Part shown: piece after piece, positions 8,602 through 17,655 of the stretch
How positions within the stretch are numbered: position 1 is the first letter of the stretch
Layout: each line of letters opens with the position of its first letter
From: Chromatiales bacterium
GTDB lineage: Bacteria; Pseudomonadota; Gammaproteobacteria; Steroidobacterales; Woeseiaceae
DNA length: 34,999 bases
Reading direction: 5' to 3'
Assembly: GCA_024679535.1 (NCBI GenBank)
Contig: JAIBDF010000021.1
Span: 1 to 34,999 of the forward strand
Notes under the pieces: model-generated
The model's input: the letters and a program-made list of their open reading frames with translations, nothing else
Databases searched by the model: none
What the model was told of the DNA's origin: nothing
Translations under genes and position numbers: made by a program

Positions 8602-10005
8602 TCATTTGCTCGCCGAGATCTCGATAACGACATTCCACATGTATTGCACCAGGCTAATGAAGGCTTCCTCTTCTATGCGTTCATTATCTCCGTGTGCGCC
8701 GAAGCCGCTATTGATCTCCTCAATCGAGCGCGCCGGCCCGATGCCATAAGCCTGCACGCCTTTCGCACGGACCTGCGCCATATCCGTCGCGCCGGTTTGC
8801 ATGATTGGCAGCACGGTAGCGTCGGGGTACATACGCAACGCGACATCCTCAAGCACCTGGAACATCTCGTTGTCGATATCGGACGGTGGCGCGGCGGGTC
8901 TGTAAATGTGTTCCGGGATGATCTCGACCCGCGGATCGTCGATAACCTGTGCAAGCTTCGCGTAAAACTCCTCGACGTTCTCATCGGGCAACATTCGGAT
9001 ATCGATAATTGCCTTTGCCTCCGACGGGATCACGTTGCGGCGAAAACCGGCGTCGATAACGGTTGGCACAACAGATGTCCGCGAGATCGAGTAATGGTAG
9101 GGAAAAGTCTCAAGGAAGTGCCGCTGAATGGCCTCCTTCTCGTCCTCGTTTTCAACGTTGAGATAACGCCAGGCGTCCTCCGGCGCCGATATCTCTGCCA
9201 TGCGCCGAAAATAGGTCCGCGTGGTGTCGTTGAGGCGGACTTCTGTCTCCCAGGCTCCAGCCTTGGCAATGGCGTTTGCGAGAATGGTTACGGCGTTGTC
9301 CAGGGTCGGCTTCGAACCGTGTCCCGGCGTGCCACGTGCGACCAGCGTCACGCGACGCGGCATCTTCTCGGTCGTCTCGATACCCACCGTGTTGACCTTC
9401 TCGTCCCGAATGACGGACTGGCCACCTTCTGCCAACGCATATTCGGCTGCAATCTTGTCGAAGTGTTGCTCAACCATGAAGTTGATACCAACCTCCGGGG
9501 TACCCTCCTCGCCCGCCTCCGCAAGCAAGATGATGTCGCGATCCAGCGCAACGCCGTAGCGCTTGAGAAGCTTGATGATCATCAGTCCTGCGGCGAGATT
9601 ATCCTTGTCATCGAGAGTCCCGCGCCCGTAGATGAAGCCGTCCTCGCGACTGCCGCTGAAGGGATCGGCATACCATTTCTCGGGTTGCACACCCACGACA
9701 TCAGTGTGCCCCATAATGAGCAGCGGACGCTTCGAACCATTACCCGAAATTCTGGCCACCAGGTTGCCTCGCGATTCCTCCAGGGCGAACACTTCGGACT
9801 GAATACCCTCTGCCGCAAGCTCTGCCTGCAGATACTCGACCACCAGGGTTTCGTTACCGGGCGGATTTGTGGTGTTGATCTGCACAAGCTCGACCAGATG
9901 CTGGACCGCTTCCTCGCCGGCCACATCCCAATCGATCAGATAGGACTGCTGGGCAGTCGCCGTAGCCATGCTACACAGAAACACCAAGCCGCTGATTATT
10001 CTCAT
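8602..10005 (-). CDS. Exported M20-family metallopeptidase
   Basis: The start is set at the ATG at 10005, which gives 467 residues beginning with a signal peptide (MRIISGLVFLCSMATATAQQ, cleavage near residues 18-20). The longer open frame upstream adds only unconvincing sequence. The M20 catalytic set is complete: MGHTD (H100, D102), GRGTLDDKDN (D132), LAEAGEEGTP (E166/E167), the dimerisation-domain motif GTPGHGSKPT, and a late GAHGDNERI histidine. Such proteins are zinc exopeptidases (dipeptidase, carboxypeptidase or acetylornithine-deacetylase-like); the signal peptide points to periplasmic peptide turnover. The substrate cannot be set from sequence. It stands alone, with gene remnants on both sides. 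Confidence 0.88.
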   Translation of the reverse strand: MRIISGLVFLCSMATATAQQSYLIDWDVAGEEAVQHLVELVQINTTNPPGNETLVVEYLQAELAAEGIQSEVFALEESRGNLVARISGNGSKRPLLIMGHTDVVGVQPEKWYADPFSGSREDGFIYGRGTLDDKDNLAAGLMIIKLLKRYGVALDRDIILLAEAGEEGTPEVGINFMVEQHFDKIAAEYALAEGGQSVIRDEKVNTVGIETTEKMPRRVTLVARGTPGHGSKPTLDNAVTILANAIAKAGAWETEVRLNDTTRTYFRRMAEISAPEDAWRYLNVENEDEKEAIQRHFLETFPYHYSISRTSVVPTVIDAGFRRNVIPSEAKAIIDIRMLPDENVEEFYAKLAQVIDDPRVEIIPEHIYRPAAPPSDIDNEMFQVLEDVALRMYPDATVLPIMQTGATDMAQVRAKGVQAYGIGPARSIEEINSGFGAHGDNERIEEEAFISLVQYMWNVVIEISASK

Positions 10006-10076
10006 ATTTTCTTCGCCGTCGAATTGAATTATCGGCTTAGAATAGCCCGTCGGCCGGACAAGAGAAACAAAATTGA

Positions 10077-10565
10077 CTATGTCACTCGTTAATCGCCGAA
10101 CCGCACGCGGCATTGGCGGATTTACTTCGCATTGACCGAGCGTGGAATGAGGCAGAGCAGCACTATCTCACGGCCCTCGAACTCGATCCGTATAACCCTG
10201 GCTCGCATTCCGTGGCAGCGCACGCGTATGCAATAAACGGGCAGCTTGACAAGGCCCGCAAGCATGCGGAATCGGCGTGGGAGCTTGGGCACCCAACCAC
10301 CCTGTATCAGGTACTTGAATATCTGATCATTGGCCGCGCGTTCGAAGAAGCACGCCAGTTACTGAACGGAAACCCCGACTTTTTCGATTCCGAGGATCTC
10401 GATCATTTCGAAGCTTTCATCGCGGCCACGGAAGATCCGACCAAGGCTGGAGAATTCCTGGCAAGAGGTGTCGAAGGCGCATCGAATTTTTGGTTTGCGC
10501 TGGAACATTTTCGTCTTGGGCGCTTGGATAAGGGGGCGGCTCGATTACCTGCGATTAGTCCCTGA
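10077..10565 (+). pseudogene. Truncated TPR-protein remnant
   Basis: An open frame after a TGA at 10074-10076 reads LCHSLIAEPHAALADLLRID and continues into clear tetratricopeptide-type helices: WNEAEQHYLTALELDPYNP, then AHAYAINGQLDKARKHAESA, then EEARQLLNGNP. The first repeat is already under way at the stop codon. No ATG or GTG precedes it; the first possible start, TTG at 10113, lies inside the repeat and has no Shine-Dalgarno. The 3' end stops abruptly and overlaps the galU stop by 11 bp. It resembles the C-terminal TPR half of large regulator or cyclase-type proteins that has lost both ends. A short functional protein cannot be excluded. Confidence 0.6.
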
Positions 10566-11424
10566 TAACCTCCCTGAGGAACTCGAGGAATGCATCACCG
10601 GTGTCCTCATGGCTTAGCCCGTAAGCAACAGTCGCCTGCAGATAACCAACCTTGCTGCCACAGTCATAGCGTACACCACTGAACGAGTACGCATAAACGG
10701 CTGCCTCATTCAGCAAGTCGGCGATGCCGTCGGTGAGCTGAATTTCGCCGCCGGCACCCTGCCCGATGTTCTCGAGCTTGTCGAAGATTTCCGGGGTCAG
10801 CAGATAACGGCCGACGACGGCCGAATTGGAGGGCGCATCCTCCGGTGCCGGCTTCTCGACGATGCCGGTGAGACGATTTCGGTCATCGGCATCGACCGAT
10901 ACGATGCCGTAGCTTGAGGTGTTCTCGCGAGGCACGGTTTCGACTGCGACCACGCTGCCGCCATGAGCGGCATGTTCGTCAGCCATCTGCGCAAGACAGC
11001 CCGGCTCGCCAGCGATCAGATCGTCCGCAAGGTGCACAAAAAAAGGCTCATGTCCGACCGCCGGCCGTGCACAGAGAACAGCATGGCCCAACCCCAGGGG
11101 TTTCCCCTGGCGGATATAAATGCACGAGACACCTTTGGGAACGATGCCCTGAATGGACGACAGTAATTCGTCCTTACCGGCCTGGGTCAGGGCATCTTCA
11201 AGCTCGGGGTCGGTATCAAAATGATCTTCAATCGCGCGTTTGGATGCGCCCGTAACGAACACCAGCTTTGTCGCGCCCGCCGCGATCGCCTCTTCTACGG
11301 CGTACTGAATAAGCGGCTTATCGACAACCGGTAACATTTCCTTGGGACTTGCCTTGGTGGCCGGCAGAAACCGGGTACCGCGACCCGCCACAGGAAATAC
11401 AGCTGTTTTGACTTTCTGGCCCAC
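10555..11424 (-). CDS. galU: UTP-glucose-1-phosphate uridylyltransferase
   Basis: The protein is a GalU-type nucleotidyltransferase with the N-terminal signature [20 protein letters not shown], followed by [29 protein letters not shown] and the late GEIQLTDGI motif. It makes UDP-glucose for LPS and other surface polysaccharides. The GTG at 11424 is chosen (289 residues) because GGAG lies 6 nt before it; an upstream TTG at 11439 would add five residues. It is monocistronic in the minus direction, and its 3' end overlaps the TPR remnant. Confidence 0.95.
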   Translation of the reverse strand: MGQKVKTAVFPVAGRGTRFLPATKASPKEMLPVVDKPLIQYAVEEAIAAGATKLVFVTGASKRAIEDHFDTDPELEDALTQAGKDELLSSIQGIVPKGVSCIYIRQGKPLGLGHAVLCARPAVGHEPFFVHLADDLIAGEPGCLAQMADEHAAHGGSVVAVETVPRENTSSYGIVSVDADDRNRLTGIVEKPAPEDAPSNSAVVGRYLLTPEIFDKLENIGQGAGGEIQLTDGIADLLNEAAVYAYSFSGVRYDCGSKVGYLQATVAYGLSHEDTGDAFLEFLREVIRD

Positions 11425-11557
11425 GAGACGCTCCAACAATGAGGAAGGACCGCATCATAACGAAATCGAGGTTGCCGAAACATGACGCTCGTCACGAGAG
11501 GTGACAAGAGCCAGGTCCGCCGCCTCGCGAACCCGGCCCACTGACGCCAAAGCGATC

Positions 11558-11830
11558 CTACTTTTTCTGCCCGGAGATCTTGATATCCGTTCGATTCAGC
11601 TCGACCGTGCGCTCACCGATACCCTTCACCAGCGAGAGGTCATCCGCACTTCGAAACGGGCCGTGCTTCTTGCGATACTCGACAATCGCCCGGGCTTTGG
11701 AGAGACCCACGCCCTTCAGCTCAGCCGAGATTGTCTCGGCATCAGCGCTATTGATATCGACCTGCCCGGCCAATGCGGTTAGTGGTGCCATCAGCAGGAA
11801 AGCTATGGCGGCGGTACTCAGGATTCTCAT
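11558..11830 (-). CDS. Exported ComEA-family helix-hairpin-helix protein
   Basis: The 90-residue protein has a signal peptide (MRILSTAAIAFLLMAPLTALAG, cleavage near residue 21) and one ComEA-type double helix-hairpin-helix domain: VDINSADAETISAELKGVG, then KARAIVEYRKKHGPF, then LSLVKGIGERTVELN. Proteins of this size in proteobacteria are periplasmic DNA-binding relatives of ComEA, which helps pull transforming DNA into the periplasm, though many are annotated only as competence-like. The Shine-Dalgarno AAAGGAG lies 6 nt before the ATG. It follows lapB by 78 bp in the same direction. No other competence gene is near, so a role in DNA uptake is inference. Confidence 0.85.
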   Translation of the reverse strand: MRILSTAAIAFLLMAPLTALAGQVDINSADAETISAELKGVGLSKARAIVEYRKKHGPFRSADDLSLVKGIGERTVELNRTDIKISGQKK

Positions 11831-11908
11831 TTTCAGCTCCTTTCTTGGTATGAGAACAGGGAGCCTAGCGGCACCGTTGCGCCGCGTCCGTCAGCGAAAT
11901 CGGGTAAT

Positions 11909-13105
11909 TTATTCGGTAATGCTGTGCTGCAATACCGTGTCGAATTGAACGCGTGAGGCTGGCCGCTGTGTTTCCCAGTTTCGGCAACTCGGGCATTGCC
12001 ACAGCAGACGCTGACTAGAAAAACCGCACTCCTGACACTGGTAACGCGGTGTTGCCGCCGCAAGTTTTGACAATGCGCCCCGGACTCGCGCAAACCTGGA
12101 GTCAGTTTCACCCTGATCATCGGACAACTGCTGCAGTTCCACAAACTCACCCAGGGTAGGCTCGTTGAGCATGTATTGCTCCACGCATTCATCAATGACC
12201 GGTATACCGCCAATATCGTTGACGATGGCCGTGTAGGCGACCAGCGATGACATTTGCGGATTCTTGGCCAGCATGCCCTTGAGCGCACGCTCGAGTTCAT
12301 CGACCTCATTTTCACGCGTGTAGATCGCGACAATTTCCGGGAGAGCCTCGGCAATAAGGTAGGTATTCTCGTCGATAATACGGTGGTAGAGCTTGAGCGC
12401 TGTCTTGCTGTCATCGGTGTCGCGCGCGATATGCGCACGCGTCAGCGCACCGCGCATGGTTCGCGGCCTGCCGGCCTGCGCGTTCTTCACGTACTGGCGC
12501 GCAGACGCGTAATCGCCTGCCGCGGCTGCGGCTTCCGCCAGCTCGCAGTAATAATGGGCGATCTGCAATGCAAGGGAGCGACCGCCCAAAACTTCCAGAC
12601 GTTTACCCGCCTCGATCGCTTTCTCCCAATCGCGTTCCTGCTCATAAATACGACACAGCGCCTCTATGGCCTGCACCTGGTAACGGGAACCCTCTGAAAG
12701 CCGTGCAAACAGCCTTTCAGCCCGGTCCAGCAGCCCCGCCGCCAGGTAGTCCTTGGCCAGCGAATACAACGCCTGATCGCGTTGCTCGGCTGCAAGATCC
12801 GGGCGAGCAATGATGTTCTGGTGGATGCGAATCGCCCGGTCTACTTCACCGCGTCGACGAAACAGACTACCAAGCGCAAAGTGAGTCTCAATCGTCTTGG
12901 CATCTACCCGAACCATGCGCAGGAAATGCTCCAGCGCCTGGTCGGTTTGCTCATTCAACAGGAAGTTGAGGCCTTTCAGATAGTCGATGTTGAGCGGCGG
13001 TGGCGCTTCCTCATCATCGCGCTCGCTAAAGCGCCCAATCACCCAACCAGCCGCCGCCAGCAGCAGGAAAAGACCTGCAAGTATTAACGCTTTTTCAGTC
13101 GGCAT
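11909..13105 (-). CDS. lapB: LPS assembly protein B (heat-shock-linked TPR protein)
   Basis: The 398-residue LapB/YciM has an N-terminal membrane anchor (ALILAGLFLLLAAAGWVIG, residues 6-24), a cytoplasmic array of TPR units from about residue 40 to 330, and a C-terminal rubredoxin-like metal knuckle with two CxxC pairs (CQECG near 357, CPSC near 371). In E. coli LapB presents LpxC to the FtsH protease and so limits LPS synthesis. The ATG lies 11 bp inside the end of lapA, indicating translational coupling. lapA-lapB after rpsA-ihfB is a conserved gammaproteobacterial order. Confidence 0.95.
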   Translation of the reverse strand: MPTEKALILAGLFLLLAAAGWVIGRFSERDDEEAPPPLNIDYLKGLNFLLNEQTDQALEHFLRMVRVDAKTIETHFALGSLFRRRGEVDRAIRIHQNIIARPDLAAEQRDQALYSLAKDYLAAGLLDRAERLFARLSEGSRYQVQAIEALCRIYEQERDWEKAIEAGKRLEVLGGRSLALQIAHYYCELAEAAAAAGDYASARQYVKNAQAGRPRTMRGALTRAHIARDTDDSKTALKLYHRIIDENTYLIAEALPEIVAIYTRENEVDELERALKGMLAKNPQMSSLVAYTAIVNDIGGIPVIDECVEQYMLNEPTLGEFVELQQLSDDQGETDSRFARVRGALSKLAAATPRYQCQECGFSSQRLLWQCPSCRNWETQRPASRVQFDTVLQHSITE

Positions 13106-13391
13106 CGCTGAGTGGCAGATTGCGGAGGCTGCTCACCTCGTTTTCGGTAGCGCGCAGTGAGCGGCGCAGAATGCGACGCTCGTTAATAAGCTTCAGGACA
13201 AAGAAACCGAGGCAAAGGATGCCAAACAGCCATCCCAGCGCAAAGGTGACCGTAAATGCCAGGGGAATCGACGTATGCACCGCGGTGAACGCCAGGTCAA
13301 TATCGATCATGCCCGTGTTATTTGCGGTGAATGTCGCCATAACCACGACGATGAGAATGATCAGTATCGCCAACCCGATACGTTTCAGCAT
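13095..13391 (-). CDS. lapA: LPS assembly protein A (DUF1049 membrane protein)
   Basis: The ATG at 13391 is chosen because GGAG lies 7 nt upstream; the longer frame starts at a TTG and adds only MRSKR. The 98-residue protein has two membrane helices, the first near residues 5-24 (IGLAILIILIVVVMATFTAN) and the second at about 43-66 (FTVTFALGWLFGILCLGFFVL), followed by a cytoplasmic basic and coiled segment (INERRILRRSLRATENEVSSL). This is the DUF1049 layout of LapA. It works with LapB in control of LPS assembly, and the two genes overlap by 11 bp. Confidence 0.92.
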   Translation of the reverse strand: MLKRIGLAILIILIVVVMATFTANNTGMIDIDLAFTAVHTSIPLAFTVTFALGWLFGILCLGFFVLKLINERRILRRSLRATENEVSSLRNLPLSDAD

Positions 13392-13452
13392 GCGTTTGCT
13401 CCGCAAATCCGGTAAACCCGAAAGCTATGATGCGACCTGCTGCCGCGACGGA

Positions 13453-13755
13453 TCAACTCTTGATAGGGAAATGCCGGCTGTCGTCTACGCGATCACGCAG
13501 ATCCTTGCCCGGCTTGAAATGCGGTACGTACTTACCAGACAAAGCCACAGCTTCACCGGTCTTGGGATTACGTCCGATTCGCGGTGGGCGGAAATGCAGG
13601 GAGAAGCTCCCAAAGCCACGAATCTCGATGCGCTGACCTTTGGCCAGCGAGTCGCTCATCAGATCAAGCAGATGCTTGACGGCCAGTTCAACATCCTTGG
13701 CCGGCAGGTGTTTCTGCTTACGAGAAATGGCTTCTATCAGTTCTGATTTTGTCAT
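13453..13755 (-). CDS. ihfB: Integration host factor subunit beta
   Basis: The 100-residue protein is a full IHF beta: [11 protein letters not shown] at the start, then [41 protein letters not shown] and the beta-arm end [15 protein letters not shown]. It pairs with IHF alpha to bend DNA at promoters, origins and recombination sites. It lies downstream of rpsA with a 95-bp gap that holds a strong hairpin, as in the rpsA-ihfB arrangement of other gammaproteobacteria. Both IHF subunit genes fall within this window, about 13 kb apart. Confidence 0.97.
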   Translation of the reverse strand: MTKSELIEAISRKQKHLPAKDVELAVKHLLDLMSDSLAKGQRIEIRGFGSFSLHFRPPRIGRNPKTGEAVALSGKYVPHFKPGKDLRDRVDDSRHFPIKS

Positions 13756-13810
13756 TTTACCTTATGCCGTACCGCCGAATTAGCGTAACTCACGGATATT
13801 AAAGGTAATA

Positions 13811-13845
13811 GTAGCCCAGACCAGCGGGTCTGGGCTACCTTTTTT
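13811..13845 (+). terminator. Strong hairpin between rpsA and ihfB; T-run on the antisense strand
   Basis: Arms GTAGCCCAGACC (13811-13822) and GGTCTGGGCTAC (13827-13838) form a perfect 12-bp stem with loop AGCG. On the plus strand it is followed by T6 (13840-13845), a textbook terminator for transcription running antisense into rpsA. For the minus-strand operon it is followed by TATTACCTTT, so termination after rpsA would be partial at best. It may insulate rpsA from antisense reading, or act as a 3' stabiliser and partial terminator that lowers ihfB expression. Confidence 0.7.
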
Positions 13846-13850
13846 ACTTA

Positions 13851-15533
13851 TTATTTATTTCCGCCGGACATTTTTTCCTTCAGAAGGTCGCCAAGAGTGG
13901 TTCCCACGGGCGCTGCAGCGACGTCAGACTTGTAGCTGCTGACAGCCTCCTGCTCCTCGTGAACTTCCTTCGCCTTGATCGACAGCTGAATCGAACGGTT
14001 CTTGCGATCAACATTTGTGAATTTGGCCTCAACCTCTTCACCAAGCTTGATCATCGTCCGCGCATCCTCAACCCGGCCACGTGCCAGCTCTGATGCGCGC
14101 AACGTACCGAAGATACCATCACCCAGGTCAACCGTTGCCCCACGCGCGTCCACTTCCGTGACCGTGCCTGTGACGATAGAGTTCTTGGGGTTGGCTGCGA
14201 GCCAGTTCGAGAACGGATCCTTCTCCATCTGCTTGATGCCGAGCGAGATGCGTTCGCGCTCCGAATCGATAGCGAGAACGGCTGCCTCGATCTCCTGACC
14301 TTTCTTGTAGTTCCGCACGGCTTCTTCGCCCGGCAGATCCCAGGAAATATCCGAGAGATGAACGAGACCGTCGATACCACCGTCGAGACCGATAAAAATA
14401 CCGAAGTCCGTGATCGACTTGATCTGACCGGTAACCTTGTCGTTGCGGTTGAAGGTTGCAGAGAACTCGGCCCATGGGTTCGACTTGCACTGCTTAATGC
14501 CCAGCGAAATACGACGACGTTCTTCGTCGATCTCGATGACCATAACCTCAACTTCTTCACCAACCGAGACAACGCGAGACGGATTAACGTTCTTGTTGGT
14601 CCAGTCCATTTCAGAAACGTGGACGAGGCCTTCAACGCCGTCTTCGATTTCAACAAAGCAACCGTAGTCCGCAATATTCGTAACCTTGCCGAAGATTCTC
14701 GTCTGCGGCGGGTAACGACGCGCGAGATCCTGCCAGGGATCGTCACCGAGCTGCTTCATGCCGAGCGAGACGCGCTGGCGCTCACGATCGAACTTGAGGA
14801 TCTTGACGTCAATTTCCTGACCAACCTCGACAACCTCAGAAGGATGCTTGACGCGCTTCCAGGCCATATCGGTGATATGCAGGAGACCGTCGATACCGCC
14901 GAGGTCGACGAATGCGCCGTAGTCGGTGAGGTTCTTGACGATACCCTTGGCCATGTTGCCTTCCTGCAACTCTTCAAGGAGTTTTTCGCGTTCGGCAGAG
15001 TATTCGGTTTCGACAACCGCACGGCGGGATACGACAACGTTGTTCCGCTGCTGGTCGAGCTTAATGACCTTGAATTCAAGGCTCTTGCCTTCGAGGTAGC
15101 CTGGGTCACGAACCGGACGAACATCAACAAGCGAGCCTGGCAGGAATGCCCGGACATTGTCGATCTCAACCGTGAATCCGCCTTTGACGCGACCATTAAT
15201 CACGCCTTCAACCACTTCACCTGCCTCGAACGCTTTCTCAAGATCGATCCAGGTACGTGCGCGGATCGCTTTCTCACGTGAAAGCTTGGTCTCACCGAAA
15301 CCGTCTTCCACGGCATCGAGTGCAACTTCAATCTCATCTCCAACGGAGATGCCGCCTTCGTGCTTGTCGTTCTTGAATTGTTCTATGGGGATAACGGCCT
15401 CGGATTTGAGACCTGCACTGACGAGTACAACATCGTCATTTACCGCGACAACGATACCGGTGATGATAGAACCCGGCTTTATTTGTTGACTGGCAAAACT
15501 TTCTTCAAATAATTCAGCAAAACTTTCAGACAT
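13851..15533 (-). CDS. rpsA: 30S ribosomal protein S1
   Basis: The start is placed at ATG 15533 ([17 protein letters not shown]), the usual S1 N-terminus, giving 560 residues close to E. coli's 557. Six S1 RNA-binding domains follow in order, seen as repeated blocks such as [30 protein letters not shown] and [25 protein letters not shown], each followed by RERISLG-type strands. S1 unfolds mRNA and brings it to the 30S subunit. The Shine-Dalgarno is weak (TAGG, about 11 nt upstream), as expected for S1, which autoregulates its own structured leader. It lies between cmk (126 bp upstream) and ihfB. Confidence 0.97.
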   Translation of the reverse strand: MSESFAELFEESFASQQIKPGSIITGIVVAVNDDVVLVSAGLKSEAVIPIEQFKNDKHEGGISVGDEIEVALDAVEDGFGETKLSREKAIRARTWIDLEKAFEAGEVVEGVINGRVKGGFTVEIDNVRAFLPGSLVDVRPVRDPGYLEGKSLEFKVIKLDQQRNNVVVSRRAVVETEYSAEREKLLEELQEGNMAKGIVKNLTDYGAFVDLGGIDGLLHITDMAWKRVKHPSEVVEVGQEIDVKILKFDRERQRVSLGMKQLGDDPWQDLARRYPPQTRIFGKVTNIADYGCFVEIEDGVEGLVHVSEMDWTNKNVNPSRVVSVGEEVEVMVIEIDEERRRISLGIKQCKSNPWAEFSATFNRNDKVTGQIKSITDFGIFIGLDGGIDGLVHLSDISWDLPGEEAVRNYKKGQEIEAAVLAIDSERERISLGIKQMEKDPFSNWLAANPKNSIVTGTVTEVDARGATVDLGDGIFGTLRASELARGRVEDARTMIKLGEEVEAKFTNVDRKNRSIQLSIKAKEVHEEQEAVSSYKSDVAAAPVGTTLGDLLKEKMSGGNK

Positions 15534-15659
15534 GTTATGAAAACCTACGGGAGTAATACTCCCACCCATTTGCGTCGTGTCACATCCTGTGACTGACGGT
15601 CATTACAAAAAAGGAGCGAACATCCTGTCCGTTCCTGTCCATGAAACTTTCTAAGGTAT
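15534..15659 (-). promoter_or_regulatory. Structured rpsA leader with three ACAGGA motifs
   Basis: The 126-bp cmk-rpsA interval, read on the minus strand, holds GGACAGGAAC, then GGACAGGATGTTC, then the hairpin GTCACA-GGA-TGTGAC (15579-15593), then a palindrome GGGAGTATTACTCCC (15549-15563) just before the weak Shine-Dalgarno. GGA in the loop of a short stem with ACAGGATGT is a close match to the CsrA/RsmA consensus. It could equally be part of the S1 autoregulatory structure that replaces a strong Shine-Dalgarno in gammaproteobacterial rpsA. There is also a T6 run after the second motif. Confidence 0.5.
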
Positions 15660-16340
15660 TTAGAGGTTGGCGACCCAGTCGAGTACGGTTTGTGTCACCG
15701 CTTCGATGGACTGGCCCGAGGAATCCAGAATCCTGGCATCCTTCGCAGGCCGCAGCGGAGCTACCGATCGCTCGGAATCCCGCCGGTCACGGTCCTCTAT
15801 GTCCCGTGAAAGGGCGGCAAGGCTAACATCCAAGCCCTTGTCTTTCAACTGCTTATGGCGCCTGCGCGCCCTCTCCTCAGCACTCGCCGTGAGGAAGATT
15901 TTCAGGGTCGCCGCAGGGAACACATGCGTACCCATATCACGACCATCAGCCACCAGGCCAGGCGCCTGCTGGAACGCCCGCTGGCGCTCAAATAATGCCC
16001 GCCGGACCGCCGAAATTTGCGCCACGGTCGAGGCACCAGCGCCCGTTTCCTCCGTCCGGACCAGCGTCGTGACGTCCTCGTCGCCCAGCCAGATTCGCTC
16101 CTCGCCGTTCTCATTACTGTCAAACCGGACATCAAGGTCATGGGCCAATTCCGCGAGTTTATGGGCATCCTGGAGCGAAATGCCGGACGTCTGGGCAGAC
16201 AGTGCGACGAGCCGGTAGAGCGCCCCACTATCAAGCAAATGATAGCCGAGCGCTGTGGCCACTTTGCAGGCGATGGTGCCTTTCCCTGAGCCGCTTGGCC
16301 CATCGATGGTGATTACCGGGACATCCGGACGCTCCGTCAT
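15660..16340 (-). CDS. cmk: Cytidylate kinase
   Basis: The start is the ATG at 16340, which overlaps the aroA stop as ATGA; the longer frame upstream would only add an Arg-rich stretch inside aroA. The 226-residue protein has the P-loop IDGPSGSGKGT (residues 12-22), LLDSGALYR, the CMP-binding ADGRDMGTHVFP motif, and the lid region EERARRRHKQL. It phosphorylates CMP and dCMP. The overlap implies translational coupling to aroA, and rpsA follows after 126 bp. Confidence 0.97.
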   Translation of the reverse strand: MTERPDVPVITIDGPSGSGKGTIACKVATALGYHLLDSGALYRLVALSAQTSGISLQDAHKLAELAHDLDVRFDSNENGEERIWLGDEDVTTLVRTEETGAGASTVAQISAVRRALFERQRAFQQAPGLVADGRDMGTHVFPAATLKIFLTASAEERARRRHKQLKDKGLDVSLAALSRDIEDRDRRDSERSVAPLRPAKDARILDSSGQSIEAVTQTVLDWVANL

Positions 16341-17638
16341 TTGAGTATCTCGATCGCGCCGCCTATGGCGGTTACGCGATCGCAAAAGCCCGGGAAAGAC
16401 GTATCAACGTTGTCTACATCGCGAATCATGACCTCATCATCGGCGATCGTGGCTGCCATAGCCAACGACATTGCCACGCGATGGTCGTGGAAGCTCTCCA
16501 CCTCGCCCCCCGTGAAACGTCCGCCGTGCACGACTGCGCCGTCTGCTGACTCATCGACCCGGATGCCAAGGCGGCGCATGCCATCAGCCATGGCCGCTAT
16601 GCGATCGCTTTCCTTGACCCGCAGCTCACCGATTCCCGAGAAGGTCGTTTTGCCACTCGCGGACGCTGCCGCCACGAACAACGCCGGAAACTCGTCGATG
16701 GCAAGTGACACCAGCGCCGGGTCGACGGGTCCACCGTGCAGCTGTGACGCCCGCACCCGGATATCCGCGACCGGCTCCTTGCCCAGCAGCTGCGGATGCT
16801 CCAACGAAATGTCCGCACCCATCGCCCGCAGGATGTCGAGCACGCCCGTTCTCGTTGGATTAATGCCAACATTTTCTATAATAATATCAGCATCTTGTGA
16901 CAACAATGTACCAAGCATTATGAAGGTTGCAGAAGACAGATCGGCCGGCACCGTCACCTGCGTTCCGCATAGAGACTGGCCACCATCAAGCGCTATTCGA
17001 TTGCCCTCTGATATTATCTCCACGCCCATGGCGCCCAGCATGCGCTCCGTATGATCACGGGTCACTGCGGGCTCCGTCACGCTGGTAGTACCCTGCGCGT
17101 AGAGACCGGCGAGGAGCACGGCCGATTTCACCTGGGCGCTCGCTATCGGCAGGTCGTAATGAATTCCGTGAAGCTGCAGGCCGCCTGATATCTGCAGGGG
17201 CGGCGTGCCATCGCAGTCGCTTTCAATCGCGGCCCCCATTTGCGTAAGCGGCTTGATGATCCTGCCCATCGGGCGCCCGGTAAGCGATGCATCTCCAGTT
17301 AACACGCTGCCGAAAGCCTGGCCGCTCAACAGACCCGCCATCAAACGCATGGCGGTCCCGGAATTGCCAAGATCGATATCAGCAGCAGGCGCGCGCAGCC
17401 CATGGAGGCCGACACCTTCTATAATGAGTTCGGTCGGACTGGGCTGATCAATCCTGACGCCGAGCGAGCGCATGGCCGCTGCCGTAGCCAGGCAGTCGTC
17501 GCCATCGAGAAAGCCGCTGACTTCTGTCCGACCTTCCGCAATACTTCCCAGCATCAGGGCCCGATGCGAAACGGATTTGTCCCCCGGAACCGTTACCCGG
17601 GCATCCCGCAGCGCCGAGGGTGTGACTTTGAAGTGCAT
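16337..17638 (-). CDS. aroA: 3-phosphoshikimate 1-carboxyvinyltransferase (EPSP synthase)
   Basis: The 433-residue protein is a complete EPSP synthase with GDKSVSHRALMLGSIAEG near the N-terminus, LGNSGTAMRLMAGLLSG (the PEP-site glycine/threonine loop), the SAQVKSAVLLAGLYA motif, RVKESDRIAAMADGM, and a late DHRVAMSLAMAA. It joins PEP to shikimate-3-phosphate in the shikimate pathway, directly feeding the chorismate used by PheA next door. A Shine-Dalgarno AGG precedes the ATG, 17 bp after the pheA stop, and the gene overlaps cmk by 4 bp. Confidence 0.97.
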   Translation of the reverse strand: MHFKVTPSALRDARVTVPGDKSVSHRALMLGSIAEGRTEVSGFLDGDDCLATAAAMRSLGVRIDQPSPTELIIEGVGLHGLRAPAADIDLGNSGTAMRLMAGLLSGQAFGSVLTGDASLTGRPMGRIIKPLTQMGAAIESDCDGTPPLQISGGLQLHGIHYDLPIASAQVKSAVLLAGLYAQGTTSVTEPAVTRDHTERMLGAMGVEIISEGNRIALDGGQSLCGTQVTVPADLSSATFIMLGTLLSQDADIIIENVGINPTRTGVLDILRAMGADISLEHPQLLGKEPVADIRVRASQLHGGPVDPALVSLAIDEFPALFVAAASASGKTTFSGIGELRVKESDRIAAMADGMRRLGIRVDESADGAVVHGGRFTGGEVESFHDHRVAMSLAMAATIADDEVMIRDVDNVDTSFPGFCDRVTAIGGAIEILK

Positions 17639-17655
17639 GAACGCCTGGCAGCCTC

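Noticed and set aside
8644..10092. 482-codon open frame on the plus strand opposite the M20 peptidase
   Set aside because: Antisense shadow of a gene with complete catalytic motifs and a signal peptide; GC-rich codon bias explains the open frame.
10077..10565. Attachment-site duplication of the tRNA-Asn 3' end bordering the decayed patch
   Set aside because: I looked for a copy of the tRNA-Asn T-arm and acceptor sequence near the galU side and found none, so an integrated island with att sites is not supported.
14358..15281. 307-codon open frame opposite rpsA
   Set aside because: Its repetitive look comes from the S1-domain repeats on the other strand; no independent start signal or motif.
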